Of a DNA stretch of 64,000 bases, positions 25,741 to 37,510 are shown piece after piece. The stretch lies in the NCBI RefSeq assembly GCF_964340395.1, contig NC_135562.1, positions 3,489,634 to 3,553,633 of the forward strand. The letters run 5' to 3'. The stretch comes from Glandiceps talaboti (lineage: Eukaryota; Hemichordata; Enteropneusta; Spengelidae). A program made the translations under genes and the position numbers. A model generated the notes under the pieces. It was not told the DNA's origin. It did no database searches and was given only the letters and a program-made list of their open reading frames with translations. How positions within the stretch are numbered: position 1 is the first letter of the stretch; the number at the start of each line of letters is the position of its first letter.

Positions 25741-26610
25741 ACACTCTAACATAAAATTATCAAATATGTATGCTTAACTAATCTTGATCCTAGGAAACAC
25801 TATGGAAATTAAATTTAAAAAATAAAGTATCAAAATAATTTCTTGTAAAAATTTAAACTAAGTGTCCGTTTCCATTATATCAACTGTCATTTTATTACTT
25901 AGAGGCAACACATGCAGAAAACAATGAATAAATCAGATTGCTTCATTAAGAAACTGACGCCAAGACAAAATGTGTTTTAATATCAAATCTATTGGTAAGC
26001 CATTCATATGGTATTGTCAATGACAAAATTGAAAATACCATTATCACTGATGGGGTATATGAATGATACTAACTAAAAACTGCAATATGTATCTGAATTG
26101 TAAATATCCTTTGTACATATTTTGCTGTTTGTATTTTGATGTTATGTAATTATTTAAGCTGTCTTGTAGTGTGTTTTGTTCATCTCTTGACTATGTGTAT
26201 GTATTAGTTTTATTTATATTAATAATATAATAATTGTTCCTGAAGTATACAACTTACACTCAACCCCCCCCCCCCCCCCTTCCATCCTCCAAAAAGAACT
26301 AATACACAGGACTTATCATACAATGTGCAGAAACCAAAAATTCAGCTCACTAAAAGATTGCCCCAAACGAAAACTATTGTTGAGACATGTTGATGTGTAT
26401 AAGTTATAGAATGGGTATTGGTTTGATTACAGTATACTCACAATAAGGCATCATTTCTAATGATTTCCATGACCACAAGTGGACATTTTGTGGGACTTCC
26501 AATGTTTACACTATCTTGATTACAGGGTGATTATATCCCATAATACAGGGACCATCATCATCCACTTGTGTATACATTGTAATCTATCACATTGTGATCT
26601 GTGAATTGAA
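25741..26610. other. Non-coding stretch with poly-C and short repeats
   Basis: A run of 16 C lies at 26264-26279. Around 26425-26545 TTGATTACAG recurs, and CTATCTTGATTACAGG with GGTGATTAT is shared with 55770-55885. The second link therefore follows family F in the same order at both loci. Confidence 0.5.
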
Positions 26611-26857
26611 AGCTTGCTTTCCACAGTAGTATACACTGCTTGGGCAGTTTGGTTTCAACGGCAGTATATACTGCTTGGGTAGCTTGCTTTCCACAGTAGT
26701 ATGCACTACTTGGGCAGTTTGGTTTCCACAGTAGTATGCACTACTTGGGCAGTTTGGTTTCAATGGCAGTATATACTGCTTGGGTAACTTGGTTTCCACA
26801 GCTGTATGCACTGCTTGGGGAGCTTGGTTTCAACTGCAGTTTACACTGCTTGGGCAA
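26611..26857 (+). repeat. 35-bp minisatellite
   Basis: Seven units of 35 bp containing TTTCCACAGTAGTAT and CACTGCTTGGGCAGTTTGG. Two variants, TTCCACAGTAG and TTCAACGGCAG, are partly alternating. The minus-strand open frame 26587-26811 cycles through three reading frames of the unit and is an artefact. Confidence 0.94.
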
Positions 26858-28689
26858 CAATTTTGAAACTGAATATCATTAACAGGTGGTTATCTGAAGA
26901 ACTCAATTTTATCATAGATTCGAGCTTATCACAATCGTGACTGAAAGCAATGAAATGACATTTGTAAAAACCATACTATGAGCACGACTTCATTAAGAAA
27001 TGGATTTCAAATAAGAAATTTTGATATCTGTAGGCTAGCTGGTTGAATTGACAATCATCTTTAGTTCAGTTCTAGTTTCTAATGAAATGTGGTTTTTTTT
27101 TTTTGATTTTGTCTCTGTGGTCTACTTTTGAGCCACAACGCCTAAATTTTCCATCTACATGTATTGTATGTCCACTTAATGTCAATCAAGGACCTGAAAC
27201 CAAAGTTTAGACAATATTACTCCTATAAAAATTGTAGTGTCTGTAATGACACTTGCTTCATTACAAAATGGAATTCTGGATAAAAAATATATATAGTATT
27301 AGTCGGCAATATGCTACCACGTTATAAATAGCATTGCTATGGTAAAGAATGTTTTAAAAAAAATACACTACTGACTTCAACTCACGAATGTCAGCTGATT
27401 TCTACTCACGGCAGTGGAATAACACTCGTGAAAAAAAGATAGCCCACCAAATTACTTGATCAAGCTTCATTAAGAAATGAAACCCTAGATGCGAAATTTG
27501 TGCATTAAAAGTTCAAAAGTAGACCGCAAAGATGAAGTAAAATGAATACATTTGATTTGAGACTGGCGGCAGGAAATATAACAGTTTAGATAATAAGGCC
27601 ATTATAGCCATGAATTCGTTAATAGTGTACTCAACACGATACATTCATACTTGCGGAATTGTGAACGGATATAGACTCTTTGGTGCACCAGCCAAGTAAC
27701 GGATTAATCTCTCCGTACCTTAATCACGTTAATACCCCGATTCAGAACTATTACGGTAAACATGAACAGCTAAGTAGACGCATTATCCTTCACTTTCTAT
27801 AAAATATTAAAATCATATATGGGTGTCCATTAACTTAAGTATTAAATACATTTACCGACATTAATAGACCAGAGCTGAATCGATGTACTAATACTTTTTT
27901 CTAGATTTGCTTTGTGTCGGTTGAAATTATCGTATGCAGTTCAGCTGAATTTAATAACGTAAATGTATCCTACGAGGATCAATTTAATGATAGGCTTTTG
28001 GTAAAATCAATATTATGATAAATTAAGATCAAAATTAAAGCTGAAGCTTGAAATTGTTTTTTTTCATCACATGGTGTTTTTTTTACACTGCAAAGAAGTG
28101 AGTTGAGTTTTGTGTTTGACTGGTGGTATAACAAGTAGAGTAATATTACATTACACACGCCGTCTTCAAACTAATGTTGACAGTTCATGAAATATTAGTA
28201 CATGCAGTTTGTTATCGCTGGTAGACTGGAGGACCTTCAGTATAAATAGTTGATGACAACGTCAGTTTTGATCTCTGTTGAACCAGTTTTTTGTTATTCA
28301 GTTCAAACTGAGAGAAGTGTTGAATGTCAAATTCTGCTATAACAAATATCCCACACTACGCTGAATCGATTCAAACCCGATTCACACTGAATTGGGTCAG
28401 TTAAATCAAAACCAGTTTCTGTTCCCGTGAGAAAACTGAGAAATGTAGTTGAGTCAACTCACTTTTGCATTTGCAGTTGTTTCGAACTGATTTAGTTTAA
28501 ATCTGCTGAATACCAGCCCTCAATTTTAGTAATTGATATGATTTACTATACATGTATGTAGTGTCAAATAACTCTGATATGCTGAATGGAAAGGAAACCA
28601 GGCATACATTGTAAAGAAAATACAATGCCTCAATTGGGGGTCTATGAAAGAAGGTGAGAATACATGTATCTTGAATTAACTGAATGTTT
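26858..28689. other. Non-coding stretch
   Basis: No gene. GCTTCATTAAGAAATG-type words near 26987, 27248 and 27464 suggest more of the diffuse 24-kb repeat. TATAAATA at 28241 followed by GTCAGTTTTG at 28261 looks like a promoter pair, but no gene follows. Confidence 0.45.
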
Positions 28690-29009
28690 TTTATGAATGA
28701 ATTACAGTTACAGAGCACACTTGTTGAATATTAAGGATGGTAACGTGAGAAAGATAAGGAATATTTAGTGATTTTGTTTGATAAAACTGGAAATATCTTG
28801 CGGCACTGGATTGTGATTCAGAAATTCTAATGAGATGGGGATTGTGTGGTATAGGGAATATCCAATGAATCACTTAAGTTCACAACAAAATCTATGAATT
28901 TTGGATTAAGTGGGTTGTGAGTCAACTGCAAACTCTTTACTCTTTTGAAATGCTACAGGGATGTAGGATTTTGGTATACTGAATATGTAATAACTTCACA
29001 ATGGAAGAT

Positions 29010-29399
29010 CAGTGTTGCAGTCGTGTGTTTTTTGGGTCATGTGACACACATTTTTTGGACCTGACCCACAATTTTGGAAGTGACGGGTCATATATGACCA
29101 CACTAAAATTGTATGCAAATATGTTTAGCAACATGACCACGCCTATAGCAACAGCAAAATGATCGCGTATATTGCATAGATAACAACCGGGTTGGGTAGG
29201 CAACTGCATAATCATTCAGCAAATATCTAGCATGGATCAGCATGTGGGTAATTATTTTTAAAAACTGTACAATTGTGCTACAACGCTGTTGGTACTTTTT
29301 TTATAATGTCCCAAAAAAATTTATGATGACCCAGAAAAATGAAAGTCTCAGGACACTACATGTATGTCCCACTCTTTCAAAAGGTTGGTTGCAACACTG
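29010..29399. mobile_element. Non-autonomous DNA transposon (family A, copy 2)
   Basis: 390 bp, closely similar to 2004-2385, with ends CAGTGTTGCAG (29010) and GGTTGCAACACTG (to 29399). It is inserted in an array unit at AATGGAAGAT. GAAGAT lies immediately on both sides (29004-29009 and 29400-29405). Counting the element's last two bases the match is TGGAAGAT, the 8-bp length typical of hAT insertions. Confidence 0.85.
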
Positions 29400-30381
29400 G
29401 AAGATACAGTTGTATCTCAATAAATAGGACTGCTTTTCATCACAAAGTCTTGTGACATTACCTTGCATACCAAATGGAATATGTATCAAATCTATGATTC
29501 TGTTTAATTCTGGGTATTTAAATCATATTGTAATTTGGTACAAACTGTTCAGAAATGATGAATATGAGCCTCTGGGATACAGAATATCAAATAGAAACAA
29601 TGTCATGTATATTTTAATTGTGATTCAGCGCAAACTCTTGAGAAATTGTGATTATGGGATCATGGCATACGGAATAACAAATAACTCCATTGTTAGCAAT
29701 GGAAAACATGTAGATAAAATGGTTTGCAATTCAGGAATGCTGCAGGGATATGGGAATTTGGTATACAGAATATCTGATGAAACCGTTGATACTACTATAA
29801 ATGAACCCTTGATTTTCAATTCAATTGTCATTCACTGCAAACTCTTAAGAAATCTTGATTGTGGAACCTCCAAGACACATGGAATATTAAATGAATCCAC
29901 TGGTAACAATGGAAGAAAACTGTATGAAATGAACGGTGATTCAGAACTACTGAACGGATGTTGGTCTTCGGCATACAGAATATTAATATGTGATTTAGTA
30001 AGTACAAATTCTTGTGACATGGTGAATGGTGGGCCTTTGACAATGGGATATTACATGTTAATTGCTTCTACTGACTTCTGAATTAAAATTAATTGTTGAA
30101 TATTATTGAATATTTTATTAAAATTTTCAATAATAATAATTTTAATAAAATATTCAATAATAAAAAATTAATTGTAATTCCATACAAACTCTACAGATGG
30201 CTTGATTATGGGACCTTCGGATATGGAATATCAAATGAATTCATTGCTAACAATGGAAAAAAGCTGGATATCAAATTGGGTTGTGATTCAGAAATGCTGA
30301 AGGGATGTTGGCCTTTGGAATATGGAATATCAAATGAATCCATTGCTAGCATTTGGATGAAACCTTGAGTATGGGATATTG

Positions 30382-30746
30382 TAATCTAGTCCTATGGTAT
30401 ACGTACATACCGTTGCCAAATGGTGTTCTTGAGCACAGAATTTCATTTGTGCCACCTCCAGCGACAGTCCATGTTATTGGATATAAACTGATATAAACAT
30501 GATGATATTATCAGTGCATCCTCATCTCCCTTACTTTCAAACTGGAAGTTGAGTTTGTAGTAAACTGAACAAAGTAACCAATTCCAACCACCTGGCAGTG
30601 TGTGTTGGATTACTGCTGACATGCACTGTTCATCCCTTCCCCAGCAGGAGATTTAGCTAGATTTTCAATAGAATTTGGTATCTTTGACTATACGTTAGAA
30701 AGAGATCGGTGAGAATGACTACAAACATATGTCTAATGACTAGACT
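30382..30746. mobile_element. Inverted-repeat transposon (family D, copy 1)
   Basis: Aligns with 42281-42665 and 58120-58508. The interior GTAGTAAACTGAACAAAGTA, CCAATTCCAACCACCTG and CCCCAGCAGGAGATTTAGCT is nearly identical to copy 2. The ends (AATCTAGTCC and GACTAGACT) are degraded. It sits inside the 28.7-31.4 kb array. No coding capacity. Confidence 0.8.
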
Positions 30747-31425
30747 AGAGACCTTGACATGCGGCACATAAATGATTCCAGAGCGAACACTGGAAGAAAT
30801 CTGAATAAATTGGATCGTGAATCAGAACTATATGTACTGAAGAGATGTGAGACCTTGGTATATAGAATATCAAATGAAGCCAGTAATTGCTAACAATGAG
30901 AGAAATCGTGATAATAAACTTGATTGCGATTCAGTTCAAACTCTTGATAAATCTTGATATGAGACCTTGGGACATGGAATATGTGTAATGAATCCATTGC
31001 TAACAATTGAAGATATCTGAGATATCCAACAAAGGAAACCTAGATGTTAAATTTGAGCATGATTTAGTAGTGTATTAGTACAAACTTCAGAAATGCTGAT
31101 TACGTGACATTGGCATATGGAATATCACACAATAGAGCTTCAATACCATCATTTTGAACAAATTATGTGATTGTGAATGTGAAAAGCTGAAGGGGTGTGG
31201 ACCTTTGGTATGTCTGGAATATTAAATGAATCCATTGCTAGCAATGCAAGACAGTGGGATACAAAATGGATTGTGACTCAGGACAAACTTTTCAGAAATG
31301 TTGATTATAGGTCCTGCAGGCATAGAGATATGTATCATGAATCCATTGCCAAGACATAGTGAGAATCTAGCATAGGTGACATTACAATTCAGCACAACAG
31401 TTCTGATATGTGTTGAATGTGACGG

Positions 31426-31856
31426 AACTCTTGCACAGGGAATATTCATCACATTGCTTTCCATGGTGTGTATTCCTGCAGTGTGGCATGTACATGTATG
31501 TCAGAGGTCAAATTCCTGGAATCATCTATTACAATCTAACATGTGACACCATACATCACAGTCAACATGTGCCATGGGCAATTCTCTTAAAATACTATTT
31601 TACATGGTTTTGGCACAAATCAATCTCTAGACCTCTCCACACACACACAGACACAATGTGAAGTCTGAAATTACCCATGATGCACTGCACACATGTACCT
31701 GTTCTGGCTTGTATTATATGATGCTGTCAGTTTGTGTATAACTGTACGACACTTCGTCTTCATGAAATGTAACTTTACTACATCGGTAGTTAAACATTCT
31801 ACTTGTGTTCATGAATTCAATTTATTCATTTGCCTGGACAGTGTTTTTGTTATGAA
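31426..31856. other. Non-coding stretch
   Basis: No gene recognised. A short ACAC run lies near 31639. Confidence 0.5.
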
Positions 31857-32150
31857 GGGCAGTAAATAATGTTGAAAGGGTTTGGGCCATATCATTTTAC
31901 CTGGGTTCCCAAACAAAATTTCCATAGACTCTATGCGGAAACACTGCCATTTTTACCCCTTTCTCCCTTTCTGTTACTGGGCAACCTTAGCAAAAACACT
32001 GCAGGCTTAGTAAGCTGGGTTCAAAATTACATATAGTTAAACAGGTCCTGTGGGTAGAGAAACTACTAAACATCGTATCTAAGACAAACCACATGTATAA
32101 GTTGGTAGTCGACTAGGTGATTGGAAATCAATAGAAAATTGTAAAAAACG
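31857..32150. repeat. Family C copy 3 plus inverted 54-bp-type segment
   Basis: 31857-32012 carries TTTTACCTGGGTTCCC, GGAAACACTGCCATTTTTA and TTTCTGTTACTGGGCAACC as in family C. 32040-32150, read on the minus strand, matches 19985-20070: ACAATTTTCTRTTGATTTC, TTAGATACRATGTTTAGTAG. It holds one unit of what is a six-unit array at 20 kb. Confidence 0.65.
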
Positions 32151-33244
32151 TGAATGTTGAGGGAGCACTGCATTATGGGTAACATTTTCCTGAAAAAGAA
32201 CCAGAACAATGGTCTCCGTTTCTTCTCCTGAGTTTCATGTCCTGAAGGCCAATTTTTCCATGGAAAAGTAAATGATGAATTCAGGAATAATGACTAACTG
32301 ATTTGATGCCGGAATAGCATGTATATTGACATGATCTGACAAACTCTTGGAAACATTTCGTTTTTTGTTGCCGTCAGCCAAACTGAGATTGTCAGGTTCC
32401 ATTACAATCTTTCAAAATGAACACGGAATACATAATCAAGAAATTTGTTTCGCTGCCACAATTTTTTACAGAAATGACCATTCTCACAGAAAACAAAATC
32501 ATAAGCAGATATTCAAAGCAAATATTTCTCTGTCTTCTGCCTGATTTGCTTAATCTAATGGCCATGATTTTAATCCCATTTTAATTCCACGTCATCACAT
32601 TATTTTTATCTTATCATGGAATCTTTCTTTTATTCTGGACCATCTTTTACTACAAGTTCGCCAGAGAGCTGTTTTTCACCTAAATTTTCGTCTCAAGTGG
32701 GTGCCTTTAATTACTATACTACTCTTGTCCATATGTTCTCTTTTGTTTATCTATCAGGTGACAGTCATGTGATGGATACACAATGATCATGTGATCGATA
32801 CACAAGAAAGCCAGTGATCACAAAACATTTCACAATGACATGGTCAAGCAGAGTTGATATGAAATATGATAAATTTCAAATCAATGTTTGGAACAAAAGT
32901 TAAATTTAATACCACGGTTTACCAACACAGATGAATTTCCATTTCAAAATATCAAAACATGTCTCCTCCTTGATCACATTTTAATCAGAGTGGTATTCCG
33001 CCATTTTGTTTATGGAGTGCATCATTTAGCAGAGCTAAGGGATCTCTCTATAATACAGTTTGCACAATCCCATGTAGTTTATGACTTAAAGGCTGAAACT
33101 AATCACCTAGTGCCATCGGGATTTGTAACGTTAAGGTCAACAAGTGACAAAGACAGACAGGATATAGAACTAGATAAGGATAACATTCATACTAGTAGCT
33201 GTTAGTGTAATGGTAGTCGAGGACCACGTACATGGAATCATAGC
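32151..33244. other. Non-coding stretch with a family E relic
   Basis: About 32630-32712 resembles the family E core (TTCTGGACCATCTTTT, CAGAGAGCTGTTTTTCACCT, CAAGTGGGTGCCTTTAA). The 105-codon open frame 32888-33205 shows no domain and is not called. Confidence 0.45.
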
Positions 33245-33690
33245 ATTATGTACATCATGATTTTTATTATCATTATCGTCATCATTCACTTTATATTTTT
33301 ATTCGAGATAATTTTTGCCAGATTGGCCAATCTTCCAATTATTTGAAATTAAAAAATATACATCAAAAAGAATATACTTAAAGTTAGGACAAAACGTAAT
33401 GCACAAAACAAAGAAAGAAAATAAACCGCAAAATCGAGAAAGGGAAGAGTTACATAAAAATATATACAATTGCAATGTAGTGTACAGTTACAAGTGATTC
33501 AAGTCAATAGCATAAGTTGTTTTAAATTCACTAGCACTGTCACAGTTGCGCACATTAAATGGTAACGAGTTCCATAGAGTTAGGCCTATACATTTAGATA
33601 AATTATTGTATACGATGTAACTGTGTGCATGTATGATGTAGGTTAACCCAGATATACATGTGGAATCTCTCACAGTCCTCACTGGCTTCG
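33245..33690 (-). pseudogene. Non-LTR retrotransposon 3' relic (reverse-transcriptase C-terminus)
   Basis: The minus-strand frame ending at 33488 has LTLWNSLPFNVRNCDSASEF near its C-terminus. The pattern G-x-x-LWNSLP-x-x-(I/V)R followed by S-x-x-x-FK is the familiar tail of the reverse-transcriptase ORF in CR1-, Jockey- and RTE-like elements. It stops after about 60 codons with no upstream RT motifs (no YADD box), so only a 5'-truncated copy remains. Downstream is an AT-rich 3' region ending in GAATAAAAAT and a GATAAT-like tail near 33245-33290, as expected for target-primed insertion. Dead element; clade uncertain. Confidence 0.6.
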
Positions 33691-33747
33691 ATAAATTGTG
33701 TTTTTTTATTTAATTCATTTTAGCATATCAAACCTTCCAGTATGAAT

Positions 33748-34348
33748 GCACTCCCTCATTTGGACTAGTCTAGTTCCTATAGAGTATCATTACCATTTAC
33801 ACTCCCCCCCCCCCCCCCCCCCCCCCAAAAGTCTGGTTCCTATATAGTATCGTTACCATTTACACCTCCAATAACAGTCTACATGTACGGTAGTTCCTAT
33901 ACAGTATCGTTACCATTTACACCTCCACTAACAGTCTACATGTAGTTCCTATACAGTATCATTACCATTTACACCTCCACTCACAGTCTAGTTCCTATAC
34001 AGTATCGTTACCATTTACACCTCCACTCACAGTCTAGTTCTTATACAGTATTGTTACCATTTACACCTCCACTCACAGTCTAGTTCCTATACAGTATCAT
34101 TACCATTTACACCTCCACTCAGTCTAGTTCCTATACAGTATTGTTATCATTTACACCTCCACACTCAGTCTAGTTCCTATACAGTATCATTACCATTTAC
34201 ACCTCCACTCACAGTCTAGTTCCTATACAGTATCATTACCATTTATACCTCCACTAACAGTCTACATGTAGTTCCTATACAGTATCGTTACCATTTACCC
34301 ACTCAAAGAGCCAACTCGCTGACTTCACTAGTTTGAATGAGGGAGCAC
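33748..34348. mobile_element. Inverted-repeat-bounded element filled by a 46-bp array
   Basis: The boundaries GCACTCCCTCATTTGGACTAGT (33748, split by mismatches) and ACTAGTTTGAATGAGGGAGC (ending 34346) are imperfect inverted repeats of about 22 bp. Between them are about eleven units of 46-54 bp with AGTCTAGTTCCTATACAGTA, TCRTTACCATTTACACC and TCCACTCAC, and a 24-C run at 33803-33826. The unit resembles the terminal repeat of family D. Related units lie at 41205-41300 (two) and 59163-59215 (one). Confidence 0.65.
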
Positions 34349-34875
34349 CATATTACAGGATTGTGCTACATTGTACATGTAACTGTAAGGATGAAGTATG
34401 TACAGATGTTAAAGCAGACAATTTATAAGGGTTGTGAGAGAGTCTATCCCTGATAATGGTTACACAGGCAGCATACACGGTATGTTCATATGGAATAAAG
34501 TAAATCAAGATTTTTATGCCTGATTATTACAGATTATTATTACAGATAACCCATTAAGTTAAATAGTAACAAAATCTAGTAGAAATTAATGTACAATTTC
34601 CAAGATAACTGTTACGCAAGTAATGTAAGGTAAATCTGTGTTTTTATGTTGGATTATCTCAGATTCCCACATAATGGTTATGCAAGCAATGTAAGGTAAA
34701 TCTGTGTTTTTTTTGTTGGATTATCTCAGATAACAATCTGGTATGACTATAGAGTACAATGATATAGAGGACTATACACTCATGTATGTTTATATATATA
34801 CAAACAAATACCAGTGTATTGATACACAAACACAAACCACACACAGATATACACAAAGCTGACTCACAGGCACAC
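34349..34875. other. Non-coding stretch
   Basis: Two similar segments, about 34605-34650 and 34670-34725 (GCAAGYAATGTAAGGTAAAT, TCTGTGTTTTT, GGATTATCTCAGAT), form a short tandem duplication. No gene. Confidence 0.55.
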
Positions 34876-35018
34876 TGACATACATATAGACACAGACAGA
34901 CAGACACATACATACATACATACAGACACAGACAGAGACAGACAGACAGACACAGAGAGAGATAGAGGCAGAGAGACACATACACAGACACAGACACAGA
35001 CATAGACCCAGACACAAT
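34876..35018. repeat. (CAGACA)/(CAGA) microsatellite
   Basis: Impure CAGA, CACAGA and GAGA units. Open frames crossing it on the minus strand are low-complexity C/L/S/V. Confidence 0.93.
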
Positions 35019-36522
35019 GTTCGTTCCTTCAAAATACCACAATCTAATAAGTAATACATGTATGTATAAATGCTCATTTCAGTTGCACTTTGGTAATACC
35101 AACACTACATACACTTCTAGAGTCTATTTGACAACAAATATATCCCTGCAACCTCTCAGTCACGATCATGTAAAACATGTGACATATTTACATTTGGAGA
35201 AAAGCCTGTAATTCAGTGATGTACAAAGAAGGGTCAATCCGTCCATGCAGGTCTGTGACACAGTGGTATCAACATAGTCATGTCCATCACACTGTTTCAA
35301 ATCACCAAGTCTTTTTATCTGGATATTAAAAAAGGGAAAACACCAGAAAAAAACTCACCTTATTCACGGTGGTCACCGTCTTGTTTGTCAACAGTTTCAA
35401 CTTGATCACCAGCTGTCTTGTAATAATACCAATATTACCACCCACAACAGGAATGGAATGGGATTACATTCAATCCACCACTCTGACCTACAAGCAAAAA
35501 ATGTCAACTATGTCAGCAATGGAACCACTTTTCCAGAGATGGGGAAAAAATACGAACAACACAAAAACCAGATAAAATTGCAAAGTCACGGATGAATTTT
35601 ACACATCCTTTGTACAGGTGTAAGATGCAAGTAGTTTCTTAAATGTGTTTATCCGACACTTGTACACGTTCATCCATGTTAAAAAGATGTTCTCATGAAA
35701 AACAGGTTGCTCACATGTACAAACGGTACATATACATCAACAATCCCGACACTGAAAATTTTCTCATGAAATATTAATTTCACTACCTGTAGCAAATTTT
35801 CAGCTATTTTGGGTCAAATCAATATAAATCTTTATCGAAATTCCAAAGAAATGACAAATTTCAAAGCAGTACTTTTGGAGGGAAAGGAAAAAAATGTAGG
35901 TTAAGGCGCCACCATTGCATATGATTTGACAGATTACACCCACTTCACACACACTGTAAAATAGCCAGGTGTTCATTATAAAGAAAGTTCTCTTTTTTCA
36001 ATGGCTTTTCTCTTGTGTGAATCTAAACATAGCTTTATAATGATTAATATTCAAATGTCAGTAATGCCAAGCTGATCAAGCAAAACCATAACAACACTAC
36101 CAACATAGAGAATGACCAAACACAGCTGGTCGGAAACCATCACTGGCAGATAATTTATCACATTAAATTATGCAGATAAATGCAAACATTGAAACTGATG
36201 ACCTCTGACCCTTCATGTGTATTACTGTCCTGATGCAAATCACCATGACAACTGTATAGAGCCCACGTCTGCTGCTATGCTATCAATCCATTGCTTTGAT
36301 CCCCGACTTGTAATCGACAAAGGGAGATCTTAAATACTGAGGCCTTGCTTACAGTTAGGGTTCAATAAACTGAATATTCGACTTTAGAGACTTAATACTT
36401 GTCATAATGAACGACCCAAAAGACCAAAGGTATTCAAAGATTCAACATTTGCCATGAGGGATTGGTTCTAAACAGAGATGCGAATCTTCTACCAAGAATG
36501 TTTCCACTATGTTTTTCTTATT
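35019..36522. other. Non-coding stretch
   Basis: No gene or repeat recognised. Confidence 0.45.
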
Positions 36523-36860
36523 TTAAAGGCCAGGGTTCCAATCCCAGGTTCTCACATTGGTGTTATCTTATCAGTTAAAGGCCAGGGTTTCAATCCCAGG
36601 ACCTCACATTGGTGTTATCTTATCAGTTAAAGGCCAGGGTTTCAATCCCAGGACCTCACATTGGTGTTATCTTATCAGTTAAAGGCCAGGGTTTCAATCC
36701 CAGGACCTGACATTAGTGTTATCTTATCAGTGTCACCATAAGGATTAGATAGGACTACATGTACTCGATTGTTCTGGGCCAACTTTTTCCATAGCTTTGC
36801 CAAACAACTGTCTTTCACACCTAATGTTCAATCCTTTTTCAAAGTGGGCTTTTAACAACC
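36523..36860 (+). repeat. Family E: 52-bp array plus core
   Basis: Four units of 52 bp (ATCCCAGG at 36541, 36593, 36645, 36697), each with TTAAAGGCCAGGGTTTCAAT and ATTGGTGTTATCTTATCAG. They are followed at 36765-36860 by a core with TTCTGGGCCAACTTTTT, CAACTGTCTTTCACACC and CAAAGTGGGCTTTTAAC. The same order (one unit, then core) occurs at 40232-40405. Confidence 0.88.
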
Positions 36861-37079
36861 TTGTTGAATATTAACTTAGAAAAAATCAAAACACTGGTAA
36901 AGTTTAAATAAAAGAACTAATTTTGAAGCAGTCGAATTATCAGTTATCAATTATCATTATCAAAAGCATATTATTTGCATACATGTATGTTTCCCCTAGG
37001 TAACGTTGTTTACTCAAAGAAGTGGGCTAATAGGTTCTTGAGTAATAATTAATTATTAATCAGATTCAAATTATTGGCA

Positions 37080-37510
37080 ATACTATGAGACTGTGTCTTT
37101 GGGGTGGGAAATGACAAAATTTTACACAATTAACACTAAGTTTAAGACCTCCTTGCCCATTTCCACATCCAAAAATCAGTATGTGCAGTACATTTTATGT
37201 TTGTGATGCTGTCTTTTGGGGTAAGGAGTGAGGGGTAATTAAACAACCTGTACATACAAAAAACATGTACAACTCCTCACAATGAATTCTCTATTAGACC
37301 TTCTTCAAATCAGAGAAAATGTGTAATTAACGTACGCTTTACGTTTTGTGATGTGTGTTGTCTTTGGGGTATATACATGTACTAATACTTCTCACATTCA
37401 CCTCTCAAGAAGACCTTCCCCTTGTTCAACTCATAGAAAAAATGTGTAATTACAGTAAGTGTGGTGATGAGTGTTGTCTTTGGGGGTTGCCATTAGTACC
37501 TGTACCTTTA
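37080..37510 (+). repeat. Decayed ~120-150-bp tandem array
   Basis: GTGATGNGTGTTGTCTTTGG-type words recur near 37085, 37200, 37350 and 37465, with AGAAAAWGTGTAATTA and GACCTYCTTG words between them in fixed order. Confidence 0.65.

Larger units (their letters stand above)
28690..31425 (+). repeat. Large decayed ~100-bp array with dimeric organisation
   Basis: Units recur about every 95-110 bp with the words GGGACCTTGGCATATGG, AATATCAAATGAATCC, ATTGCTAACAATGGAAG and TGGATTGTGATTCAG. Two alternating types are visible: one continues GCAAACTCTTGAGAAAT, the other GAAATGCTGAAGGGATGT. The basic period is thus a dimer of about 200 bp. Two transposons (29010-29399 and 30382-30746) interrupt the array. 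A 209-codon open frame (29452-30081) and a 91-codon one (30093-30368) have related repeat peptides such as YGISNESIANNGKKLD, but lie in different frames, and the array is stop-rich elsewhere. Confidence 0.8.

Noticed and set aside
28241-28270. TATAAATA followed by GTCAGTTTTG, like a TATA box and initiator
   Set aside because: Spacing is about 23 bp, shorter than usual, and no gene or retroelement follows.
32888-33205. 105-codon open frame
   Set aside because: No domain, no splice context, adjacent to repeat relics.
36523-36731. GGTTTCAATCC as a possible tRNA B box, hence a tRNA-derived SINE
   Set aside because: The flanking CCAGG/CCAGG are direct, not complementary, so no T-arm stem; no A box at a suitable distance.
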